DNA of 64,000 nucleotides from Mayfieldus sp038040285 (GTDB lineage Bacteria > Actinomycetota > Thermoleophilia > Solirubrobacterales > 70-9): assembly GCA_038040285.1 (NCBI GenBank), contig JBBPIN010000001.1, positions 1-64,000 of the forward strand, in the 5' to 3' direction. Below are positions 43,803 through 51,421 of the stretch, piece by piece. The notes beneath the pieces are model-generated. The model had not been told where the DNA came from and did not search any database. It saw only the letters and a program-made list of their open reading frames with translations. The translations under genes were made by a program, and so were the position numbers. Positions within the stretch are counted from its first letter, which is position 1, and every line of letters starts with the position of its first letter.

Positions 43803-44945
43803 CTAGGTCGGCTCGCTCTCCTCGCGACGGACGCGGAACAGCCTCGCCGGCTCGGCGATCCCCTTGAGGCGGCGCTCTCCGGCGAACGAGTAGTGGAAGC
43901 GGTCGCCCAGCGCCTCCTTTGCCTCCTTGCTGGCCAGCACGCTGCCCGGGCGGGCGATCGCCGTGATGCGGCTGGCCAGGTTGACCGGCCGGCCATAGAA
44001 GTCGCCGCCCTGACCTATCGCAGGCCCGTGCGACAAGCCGACCCGGAGTTGCGGGAAAGCCTCTCCTTCGGCGTCCGCGGCTTCCACGAGGCTCAGCGCC
44101 GACTCGCCCAGCGGCTCGGGCTCGGTGGAGACCAGCATCGCGGCGTCGCCGATCATCTTCACCAGCCGCACCGGGGACTCTGCGACCGAGGCGGCCATCT
44201 CCTCCAGCCGTACCGCGACCACGCCGAGCTCCTCGGTCGGGACCTGCTCCCCAAGCTTGGTGAAGTCGACCAGGTCGGCGAAGCAGACCGAGACCTCGTT
44301 GATTCCGCTCACCTCGCCCGACGCCAGGTCGGCCTGCGCGATCACGTCGCGGCGAATCTGCTCCAGCAGATGGGTCTGCAGCGCGTAGGAGAGGACCGGG
44401 CCGACGAGAGGCAGCGTGACCTTGGCGGCCGCCTCGAGGCGCCGCGCAAGGTCGTGCTCGTTGTCGCCGGGCTGGACCACCGTGCGCATGATCAGCTCGC
44501 GGTTTGCCTGCGCGATCCGCGCCGTTGCCATCCCGATCGTTCGGGAGACCTGAAGGATGCCCTCCTCGGGAAGGCCGAGCTCGCGAAACGCCTCCAGACG
44601 CTGCGCCGCCTCGAGGTCCGCATCGCTGAGCACTCGCTCGTCCGGGTCCGCGTTGGGGATTCCCAGGGCAACGTTGGTGCGCTGGAGGACGGATAGCTCG
44701 ACCCCGGAGCGCTCGGCGATCTCGCGGGCCGTGTACTTCGGCCCCTCGCCCGCCAGCTCTCGCTCCACCGGCAGCAGCGCCAGGCGCCCCGCGGCGACGG
44801 CCTCGCGCAGGTCTTCGATCGGCACACCGTCGTCGGTCAGCTCCTGCAGCAGCGCGAGCCGGGCCTCCCGCGCCTCACCCTCGAGCCCCTCCAGCATGCC
44901 CTCCGCCTCGAAGTCGATCTCCGGCATCGGCGGATTCTCCATCAC
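43803..44945 (-). CDS. Class III adenylate cyclase with N-terminal regulatory domain (Rv1264-like)
   Basis: A 380-residue soluble cyclase. Residues 1-200 form an all-helical adenylate-cyclase regulatory domain (KYTAREIAERSGVELSVLQR, VSRTIGMATARIAQANRELI), like the acid-sensing domain of Rv1264. The catalytic domain shows the metal Asp in VCFADLVDFTKLG, the adenine-contacting Lys in RLVKMIGDAAMLV, and DFYGRPVNLASRITAIA with Asn and Arg. It makes cAMP, probably in response to pH. GTG at 44945 or ATG at 44942. It is followed without a gap by a proton antiporter gene. Confidence 0.9.
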   Translation of the reverse strand: MMENPPMPEIDFEAEGMLEGLEGEAREARLALLQELTDDGVPIEDLREAVAAGRLALLPVERELAGEGPKYTAREIAERSGVELSVLQRTNVALGIPNADPDERVLSDADLEAAQRLEAFRELGLPEEGILQVSRTIGMATARIAQANRELIMRTVVQPGDNEHDLARRLEAAAKVTLPLVGPVLSYALQTHLLEQIRRDVIAQADLASGEVSGINEVSVCFADLVDFTKLGEQVPTEELGVVAVRLEEMAASVAESPVRLVKMIGDAAMLVSTEPEPLGESALSLVEAADAEGEAFPQLRVGLSHGPAIGQGGDFYGRPVNLASRITAIARPGSVLASKEAKEALGDRFHYSFAGERRLKGIAEPARLFRVRREESEPT

Positions 44946-44947
44946 TG

Positions 44948-46510
44948 CTAGTCGACCAGCACGACGGCGCCGCCCCGCCGCGGGTCGCCGCCCCCCTCAC
45001 GGGTGCCATCGGGGTCGCGAGCCACCGTCTGGACACCCCCGAAGTAGAGGTTGGGACGCCGCCAGCGCACCACGGGCACACCGCTCTGCTCGAGCCGCCC
45101 CAGCGCCGCCTCATCGATCCCGGGCTCCGCCTGTAGGACGCCGTCCTCGAAGTGGACTCGCGGCGCGCGTACTGCGTCCGCGGCACTCATTCCATCGACG
45201 ACCAGGCGCAGCACCGTCTGCAGGATCGCGGAGCGAATCCGGTTGGAGCCGGCGCTGCCCAGCCCGGCGATCACCTCGGCGTCGCGCATCACCACCGTCG
45301 GTGCCATCATCGAAGGCATCCGGCGTCCCGCTTGAGTGAGGTGGAAACCGTGCGGGTTGAGGTCCTGCTCGCCGAGCATGTTGTTGAGGTGGACGCCGGT
45401 CCCCGGCACCACGACGCCGGAGCCGGAGCCATTGGAGCAGGTGACCGACGCGCACATCCCCTGCGAGTCGAGCACCGCCAAATGTGTGGTCGAGCCGAGC
45501 GCATCGCCCGGCGCGGCGTCGCCGCCCCCCAGTGACTCGCGCAGACGGGAGGCGGTCTCGTCGAGCTGCTCGGGGTCCAGGAAGAGGTCCGCGAAGCCGT
45601 CCTCGTACAGCCCCTCCTGAAAGCGCTCGCCGCGGCTGTCCTGGGCGGCCCCCATCGCCGCCACGGTTGCCTCGACCCCAGCGTCGCCGAGGCGCTCGAG
45701 CAGCTCCAGGCAGAGGGCGATCAGGATGCCGCCAGAGCATGGCGGCGGGTTCGTCAGCACCTCGGTACCGCGAAACTGAGCCCGAACCGGGCGTCGCTCG
45801 ATCGCCTCGTAGGCTGCCATGTCCTCGCGCGACAGCGTCCCGCCCAGCGCCGCGACCCGATCGGCGACGGCCGCTCCGACCTCGCCCGAGCAGAACGGCT
45901 CCGGGCCCTCGGCCCCGTAGCGCTCCAGGGCCTCGGCCAGCTCCGGGAAGCGGAACGTCTCGCCCTCGGTCAGGACGCGGCCGGCGGGCGCGTAGAGCCG
46001 GCGGCACTCCTCATCGAGGGTGAGGATCGGAGTGAGGATGAGGAAGATGTAGGCCTGCTGGGCGTTGAGCGGAGCGCCGTTGAAGGCCAGATCGATCGCC
46101 GGCTTGACCAGCTCTTCGAGCGGCGCGGTGCCGAAACGACCGAGGGCGTGGGCAAGACCCGCCGCGGTGCCCGGCACGCCGCAGGAGGCGGCGCCGACGT
46201 GGAACGTCTGCGGGACCTCGTCGAAGTAGACCTCGATCGGCACCAGCTCTGCGCGACGCTCGACCCCTCCCAGGCCCGGCGCCTGGACGAAGAAGTCGAT
46301 GAGGACGTCACTACGCTCAGGCTTGGTTGATCCCGAGGGATCGTGCACGAGCATGAAGCCGCCGGCGCCGAAGCCGGTCAGCGGGCTCTCGACCGCGAAG
46401 GAGGCGAGCACGGCGCAGACCGCCGCGTCGACCGCGTTGCCACCCTCGCGCAGCACATTCGCGCCAGCCTCCGCCGTGAGCGGGTGCCCAGCGGCGACGA
46501 CTCCTCTCAC
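44948..46510 (-). CDS. Gamma-glutamyltransferase family protein
   Basis: A 520-residue Ntn-hydrolase precursor of the gamma-glutamyltransferase family. The autocleavage Thr is in LGSTTHLAVLDSQGMCASVT. GNAVDAAVCAVLASFAVESP and GFGAGGFML lie in the large subunit, and RMPSMMAPTVVM and GSAGSNRIRSAI in the small one. There is no signal peptide, so it is probably cytoplasmic and may act on gamma-glutamyl compounds or cephalosporin-like amides. It heads the operon with the cyclase and antiporter. Confidence 0.9.
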   Translation of the reverse strand: MRGVVAAGHPLTAEAGANVLREGGNAVDAAVCAVLASFAVESPLTGFGAGGFMLVHDPSGSTKPERSDVLIDFFVQAPGLGGVERRAELVPIEVYFDEVPQTFHVGAASCGVPGTAAGLAHALGRFGTAPLEELVKPAIDLAFNGAPLNAQQAYIFLILTPILTLDEECRRLYAPAGRVLTEGETFRFPELAEALERYGAEGPEPFCSGEVGAAVADRVAALGGTLSREDMAAYEAIERRPVRAQFRGTEVLTNPPPCSGGILIALCLELLERLGDAGVEATVAAMGAAQDSRGERFQEGLYEDGFADLFLDPEQLDETASRLRESLGGGDAAPGDALGSTTHLAVLDSQGMCASVTCSNGSGSGVVVPGTGVHLNNMLGEQDLNPHGFHLTQAGRRMPSMMAPTVVMRDAEVIAGLGSAGSNRIRSAILQTVLRLVVDGMSAADAVRAPRVHFEDGVLQAEPGIDEAALGRLEQSGVPVVRWRRPNLYFGGVQTVARDPDGTREGGGDPRRGGAVVLVD

Positions 46511-46569
46511 GCGCTGCTACCTCGCCCGGGATGGGGGCCGGACCGGACAGGGCGGTGGTGTTCAGGCGA

Positions 46570-46657
46570 GCGAGAACCGAGCATGACTAGGACGCAGGAA
46601 GCCGGTATAGCAGCGCTATACGGTGACCGAGGACGACGTCAGGCGAGGGTTCGCAGC
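46570..46657. repeat. Dispersed hairpin repeat, family R2, copy 2
   Basis: It lines up with 18644-18735: GCGAGAACCGAGCATGACTA, GGACGCAGG on the left, GACCGAGGACGACG and GCGAGGGTTCGCAGC on the right. The core hairpin is GTATAGC-AGC-GCTATAC (46605-46621), different in sequence from the other copies. It lies in the 181-base gap downstream of ftsZ, where nothing else is seen. Confidence 0.8.
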
Positions 46658-46691
46658 CGCCTGAATGCCGCTGCAATGGAGGGTTCGGCTC

Positions 46692-48191
46692 CTAGCCCGG
46701 GAGAAACTCGGGAACTTCGACGCCGCCCAGGTCGTCGCTGCGCGCCGGTTTGGTGCGCTCGCCCTTCGTAGCGCGGATCGTCGGCTCTTCGATCTGACGT
46801 CGCGGCCTGGTCGTGCCGTCGAACCTTGTCGCGACGACGGTGACCCAGACCTCTTCGGTCAGCTCTTCGTCGATGTTGGCGCCGAAGATGATGTTCGCGT
46901 CCGCGTGGGCAGCCTCGCCGACCACCTTGGCGGCCTCGCTGACCTCGACCAGCGAAAGGTCCGGCCCGCCGGTGATCGAGAGCAGGATCGAGCGCGCTCC
47001 CTCCACCGAGGTCTCCAGCAGCGGTGAGGAGATCGCCTTGTCGGCCGCCGCCATCGCCCGGCCCTCGCCGGTCGACATGCCGATTCCAAGAAGGGCCTGG
47101 CCGGCGTCCGACATGATCGTGCGCACGTCGGCGAAGTCGAGGTTGATCAGCGCCGGGAGGGTGACCAGGTCGGAGATCCCCTGCACGCCCTGGCGCAGGA
47201 CGTCGTCCGCGACCTCGAAGGCCTCGACCATCGACGTCTGCTCGTCGAGCACCGACAGCAGGCGGTCGTTGGGGACGGTGATCAGCGTGTCGACCTCCGC
47301 AGCCAGCGCCTCGATGCCCTTGTCGGCCATGTTGGCCCTGCGAGAGCCCTCGAAGGAGAACGGCCTGGTGACGATGCCAACCGTCAGCGCTCCCACCTCG
47401 CGAGCGAGGCGGGCCACGACCGGCGCCGCGCCGGTGCCGGTGCCGCCACCGGCGCCAGCCGCGACGAACACCATGTCGGAGCCCTTCAGCAGGCGCTTGA
47501 TCTTGTCCTGCTCGTCGAAGGCGGCCCGGTGGCCGAGATCGGGGTCGGCGCCGGATCCCAGACCCCGCGTGGCCTCGGCCCCGATATGAACGGTCACGTC
47601 GGCGGTGCAGACCTGGAGCGACTGAAGGTCGGTGTTGACGGCCATGAACTCGACCCCCGGAATCTGGGTCTCGACCATGCGGTTGACCGCGTTGACACCC
47701 GCGCCACCGACGCCGATCACCCGGATGATCGGGCTGCGCGGTCCGGCGGCGGCCGGGTGGTACTGCGGCTCCTCGCGCCCCCAGCGCGGCGTCTTTACGA
47801 CTTCCGGGGACGTGCCCGCGAAGATCTTCTGTAGCCGCTGCCTGGGCTCGGGAAGCGTTGGGGCCTCTGGCTGGCGCATCTGCGGCGCCGGCGGCTCTGG
47901 TTCCGGGCTAGGCGGCTCGGGCTGGGGCGTCGGCGTTCCGGGCTGCGGGGAGGGCGCTGGATCGGGCGACGGTGCCGGAGGCTGCGGGGTCTCGGAGCGA
48001 GGCTCGACCGCAGGAGCCGGCTCCTCGCGGCCAAAACGGGGTTGGTCGCGCTCACCCTGAGGCTCGTCTGCCCGCTTCTCACCCGGCCTGGGGGCCTCGG
48101 GCGGGTCGGCGGGTGGGTCGTCGTCGATGGTCGAACGGAAGAGGTCGGCTAGCGGCCCCTCGCGCATGCTCGCGCGCTTACGACGACCCAT
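46692..48191 (-). CDS. ftsZ: FtsZ with long proline-rich N-terminal extension
   Basis: A 499-residue FtsZ, the tubulin-like GTPase of the division ring. The GTPase domain begins near residue 155 (IIRVIGVGGAGVNAVNRM). The tubulin signature GGGTGTG is at 248-254 and the T7 loop NLDFADVRTIM is intact. The last residues, VEVPEFLPG, resemble the C-terminal peptide that binds FtsA/SepF. The first 150 residues are disordered and rich in Pro, Glu and Arg, whereas most FtsZ proteins have about ten residues there. The ATG at 48191 has AGGAGG nine bases upstream inside the parA end. It overlaps parA by 14 bases. Confidence 0.93.
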   Translation of the reverse strand: MGRRKRASMREGPLADLFRSTIDDDPPADPPEAPRPGEKRADEPQGERDQPRFGREEPAPAVEPRSETPQPPAPSPDPAPSPQPGTPTPQPEPPSPEPEPPAPQMRQPEAPTLPEPRQRLQKIFAGTSPEVVKTPRWGREEPQYHPAAAGPRSPIIRVIGVGGAGVNAVNRMVETQIPGVEFMAVNTDLQSLQVCTADVTVHIGAEATRGLGSGADPDLGHRAAFDEQDKIKRLLKGSDMVFVAAGAGGGTGTGAAPVVARLAREVGALTVGIVTRPFSFEGSRRANMADKGIEALAAEVDTLITVPNDRLLSVLDEQTSMVEAFEVADDVLRQGVQGISDLVTLPALINLDFADVRTIMSDAGQALLGIGMSTGEGRAMAAADKAISSPLLETSVEGARSILLSITGGPDLSLVEVSEAAKVVGEAAHADANIIFGANIDEELTEEVWVTVVATRFDGTTRPRRQIEEPTIRATKGERTKPARSDDLGGVEVPEFLPG

Positions 48192-49239
48192 TCGTCAGTA
48201 CCTCCTTCGCCAGCTCCCGGTAGTAACTCGCCGCATTGCTGTCCGGATCGTACTTGAGCACCGACGCGCCGCGCACGGGCGCCTCGGCGAACTTGATCGC
48301 CTTGCGGATTCGCGATTTGAAGACCAGCTCTCCGAAGTTTTCCTCCAGGATCTCGACCGCCTCCTTGGCGTGCACGGTGCGCGAATCGAGCATCGTCGGA
48401 AGAATTCCCTCGATCTCGACGCCCGGGTTGAGGTTCTCCTGGATCATCTTTAGCGTGTTCTGAAGCTGCACCAGGCCCCGCATCGACAAATATTCGCATT
48501 GCACGGGGACGATTACCTTGTTGGACGCGGTCAGCGCGTTGATCGTCAGCAGCCCGAGACTGGGTGGGGTGTCGATGCAGATGAAGTCGTAGTCGCCGCG
48601 GATCGGCTTCAGGGCCTTCTCCAGCGACCGCTCGCGGCCGATCTTGGTGCTCATCGCGATCTCGGCGCCGGCCAGGTCGATCGAGGCGACGGCGATGTCA
48701 ATCTCGCGCGTCTGGATCACGTCGACCAACGGTATGTCGTGAACGAGCACGTCGTACATGCTCTTCTCGACCTTGTCGGGGTCGATGCCCTGGCTCATCG
48801 TCAGGTTGCCCTGTGGGTCGAGGTCGATGCAGAGGACCCGGTGGCCGGACTCGGAGAAGGCGACGGCGAGGTTGAGCGTGGTGGTGGTCTTCGCGACGCC
48901 GCCCTTCTGGTTGGCGAAGGAGATCACCTTGGCGCCCTCGGTCTCGGCCTCCTCGTCGTCGGACCGACCGTGGCGGCTCGGGGTGATCAGCTCCTCGGCC
49001 TTGAGACGCATGCTCTCACTGTTGGAAGATTCATCTGCCGCCTCGTCCTCGCCTTGCGGTTCGGGAGCGACGGGGTCGTCAACGACCTCCGGCGTACCGT
49101 TCGACGAGCTCTTCGAGATCTTGATCTCGCCGCCCTCGTCGGGCGTCTGCTCAATCGTCTCCACGGGCGAATCGGGCGCTTTGTCCTGCTCGGCCTGGGG
49201 TTCGTCCTCAGGCGTCGATTTACGGCTCAGAAAACCCAT
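48178..49239 (-). CDS. ParA/Soj family ATPase with acidic N-terminal extension
   Basis: A 353-residue ParA-type ATPase. The deviant Walker A reads KGGVAKTTT at 112-120, with Ala in place of the usual Gly. LCIDLDPQGNLTMSQGID and YDFICIDTPPSLGLLTINAL are the switch regions, and VIVPVQCEYLSMRGLVQL follows. The first 100 residues are disordered and strongly acidic. It sits upstream of and overlapping ftsZ, with no parB in view, so a role in placing the division ring (MipZ-like or ParA-like) is possible but inferred. Confidence 0.92.
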   Translation of the reverse strand: MGFLSRKSTPEDEPQAEQDKAPDSPVETIEQTPDEGGEIKISKSSSNGTPEVVDDPVAPEPQGEDEAADESSNSESMRLKAEELITPSRHGRSDDEEAETEGAKVISFANQKGGVAKTTTTLNLAVAFSESGHRVLCIDLDPQGNLTMSQGIDPDKVEKSMYDVLVHDIPLVDVIQTREIDIAVASIDLAGAEIAMSTKIGRERSLEKALKPIRGDYDFICIDTPPSLGLLTINALTASNKVIVPVQCEYLSMRGLVQLQNTLKMIQENLNPGVEIEGILPTMLDSRTVHAKEAVEILEENFGELVFKSRIRKAIKFAEAPVRGASVLKYDPDSNAASYYRELAKEVLTNGSS

Positions 49240-49333
49240 ATGCGCGGATTATTCGCATGCGCAAGGGGTTTTCCTGCCGTCCTCAATATTTGCTAGATGG
49301 CCTGCAGCGGGGTATGGGCTCAGTCTGCGTTGA

Positions 49334-49339
49334 TGTAAT
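49334..49339 (+). promoter_or_regulatory. Candidate -10 box for the Get3-like pair
   Basis: TGTAAT lies six bases (GGCCCG) before the ATG at 49346. It resembles TATAAT and is consistent with leaderless transcription in the divergent gap shared with parA. Confidence 0.35.
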
Positions 49340-49345
49340 GGCCCG

Positions 49346-50266
49346 ATGCCCGAGATGCTCGAAAAACGGCTGCTCTTCGTCACCGGCAAGGGGGGCGTCG
49401 GCAAATCGACCGTGGCCGCTTCGCTTGGCCTCGCGGCCGCCGCGCGTGGCAAGCGGACGATCGTCTGCGAAATCGGCTCTCAGGAGCACACGTCGCGCCT
49501 CTTCAACCGTGCCCAGGTGGGGTTCCACGAGGTGCAGCTCGAGGAAAACCTGTGGACGATCTCGATCGATCCCGACGAGTCGATGCGCGAGTACGTGTTG
49601 TTGCAGCTCAAGGTGCGGGCGATGCGCGACCTGCTGTTCCGCAGCCGCGTCTTCACCTACCTGACGGCCGCGACTCCTGGCCTCAAAGAGCTGGTGACGA
49701 TCGGAAAGATCTGGGAGCTGGCGCAGCTCGACCGCAAGGTCAAGAAGGGGCGCAAGTACGACCTCGTGATCGTCGACGCGCCCGCGACCGGGCACGGGAT
49801 CGGCTTCCTGCAGACGCCCCGCACCTTCGCGAACATCGCCCGGGTCGGCCCGATCCACGCCCAGGCTCAGGAGCTGGATCGGTTCATCACCGACCATGCC
49901 TCGACCGGAGCGGCGATCGTCTCCCTGCCCGAGGAGATGCCGGTCAATGAGACCGCGACGCTCGAGCGTGAGCTGCGCGAGGAGATCGGGGTCTCGGTGG
50001 ATCGGGTCTACATGAACGCGCTCTACCCGGAGCGCTTCTCCAACGCCGAGGCGGAGCGGCTCGAGGGGGAACGGCCGCAGGCCACCGGCGCGGTCCGCGA
50101 GGCGCTTCGGGCCGCCGTCTCCGAACATCGGCGGGCGCGCTCGCAACGCGCTCAGCTGGCGCGATTGCGGCGGCGAGTGAGCACGCCCGTGAAGACCCTT
50201 CCCTTCATCTTCCAGCCCGAGCTGGGCGTCGAGGACGCCCGCGAGCTCGCCGCGAGACTGGGCTAG
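49346..50266 (+). CDS. Get3/ArsA-like ATPase (first of a pair)
   Basis: A 306-residue ArsA/Get3-family ATPase with the P-loop GKGGVGKST at 14-22. VCEIGSQEHTSRLF and LVIVDAPATGHGIGFLQTPR are the switch segments. The C-terminal third is Arg-rich and lacks the arsenite-binding cysteines. The adjacent gene is a second member, matching the mycobacterial Rv3679-Rv3680 heterodimer in layout. Such bacterial pairs are thought to handle membrane proteins or small molecules, not arsenite. ATG at 49346. Confidence 0.87.
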   Translation: MPEMLEKRLLFVTGKGGVGKSTVAASLGLAAAARGKRTIVCEIGSQEHTSRLFNRAQVGFHEVQLEENLWTISIDPDESMREYVLLQLKVRAMRDLLFRSRVFTYLTAATPGLKELVTIGKIWELAQLDRKVKKGRKYDLVIVDAPATGHGIGFLQTPRTFANIARVGPIHAQAQELDRFITDHASTGAAIVSLPEEMPVNETATLERELREEIGVSVDRVYMNALYPERFSNAEAERLEGERPQATGAVREALRAAVSEHRRARSQRAQLARLRRRVSTPVKTLPFIFQPELGVEDARELAARLG

Positions 50267-50269
50267 CCA

Positions 50270-51415
50270 GTGCCCGCAGTCACCGACATCCTGGAGGGCC
50301 ATGAGGTCTGCATCTGCGCCGGGTCGGGCGGCGTCGGCAAGACGACCACGGCGGCTGCGATCGCGACCGGGATGGCGGCCCGCGGGTTGAAGGTCTGCGT
50401 GCTCACAATCGACCCCGCGAAGCGGCTCGCCGACTCGCTTGGGCTGGAGGAGCTGGGCAACGAGGCGAGGCGCGTCGACCCCTCGCTCTTTGAGGCACAG
50501 GGCATCGAGATGGAGGGCGAGCTGTGGGCGATGATGCTCGACGCCAAGGCGACCTTCGACGAGCTGGTGCGGCGTCACGCCCCCGACGAGGAGACGCGCG
50601 ACCGGGTGCTGTCGAACCGGATCTACGAGCAGATCTCCAACGCGCTGGCCGGGTCGCAGGAGTACATGGCGATGGAGAAGCTCTTCGAGCTGCACTCCGA
50701 GGGGCGTTTCGACCTGCTGGTCCTCGATACGCCGCCGAGCCGCGACGCACTCGACTTCCTCGATGCACCGCGACGGCTCACCCAGTTCATCGAGGGGCGG
50801 TCGATGAAAATCTTCATGAAGCCGACCGGCATCGGGATGCGAATCGCGGGTCGCGGCGCCTCGGTGATGTTCGGGATCCTGAAACGGCTGGTCGGCTTCG
50901 ACCTGCTCGCCGACCTCTCGGAGTTCTTCACCGCCTTCAGCGGCATGGTCGACGGCTTCCAGGAGCGGGCGAAGCGGGTCAACGAGCTGCTCGCCGACCC
51001 GGCGACGAGCTTTCTGGTCGTCTGCGGTCCGCAGGGCGAGCCGATCTCCGAGGCCGTCTACTTCCATCGCAAGCTGGTCGAGGCCAAGCTTCCGTTCGGC
51101 GGCGTGATCGTCAACAAGGTGCACTGCTCGAACAACCCGCTGCGCGGAGACGGAGAGGACCTGCGGCGGGCGCTCGCGGAGCTACTCGATGACAAGGACC
51201 TGGGCGATCGAGTCGCCGCCAATGTCGCCGACTACCAGGCGCTCGCCGCCCGCGACGCCACCAACATCGATCACCTGGCGGCGGAGCTGCGGACGCAGAG
51301 CGTGATCCGGGTGCCCTACCTCGACGAGGACGTGCACGACCTCGCCGGGTTGGCCGAGATCAATCGCTACCTGTTCGCCCCTGAAGAAGAACGCGCCGCG
51401 CTGCTGGCCGGCTGA
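50270..51415 (+). CDS. Get3/ArsA-like ATPase (second of a pair)
   Basis: A 381-residue Get3/ArsA-family ATPase. Walker A is GSGGVGKTT at 18-26, then TIDPAKRLADSLGL. FDLLVLDTPPSRDALDFLDA is the switch II region. Residues 170-250 contain a hydrophobic helical insert (MKIFMKPTGIG, SVMFGILKRLVGFDLLADLS, EFFTAFSGMVDGF), placed where Get3 proteins bind client helices. It starts with GTG at 50270, three bases after the first gene's stop, and probably forms a heterodimer with its product. Confidence 0.88.
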   Translation: MPAVTDILEGHEVCICAGSGGVGKTTTAAAIATGMAARGLKVCVLTIDPAKRLADSLGLEELGNEARRVDPSLFEAQGIEMEGELWAMMLDAKATFDELVRRHAPDEETRDRVLSNRIYEQISNALAGSQEYMAMEKLFELHSEGRFDLLVLDTPPSRDALDFLDAPRRLTQFIEGRSMKIFMKPTGIGMRIAGRGASVMFGILKRLVGFDLLADLSEFFTAFSGMVDGFQERAKRVNELLADPATSFLVVCGPQGEPISEAVYFHRKLVEAKLPFGGVIVNKVHCSNNPLRGDGEDLRRALAELLDDKDLGDRVAANVADYQALAARDATNIDHLAAELRTQSVIRVPYLDEDVHDLAGLAEINRYLFAPEEERAALLAG

Positions 51416-51421
51416 AGCCGG

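Noticed and set aside
42936..44696. A 586-codon plus-strand open frame across the antiporter and cyclase genes
   Set aside because: It spans two well-supported minus-strand genes and its translation is Arg/Asp/His-rich without any family pattern.
49283..51124. A 613-codon minus-strand open frame opposite the Get3-like pair
   Set aside because: Both plus-strand genes have intact P-loops and switch motifs, while the antisense product shows none.
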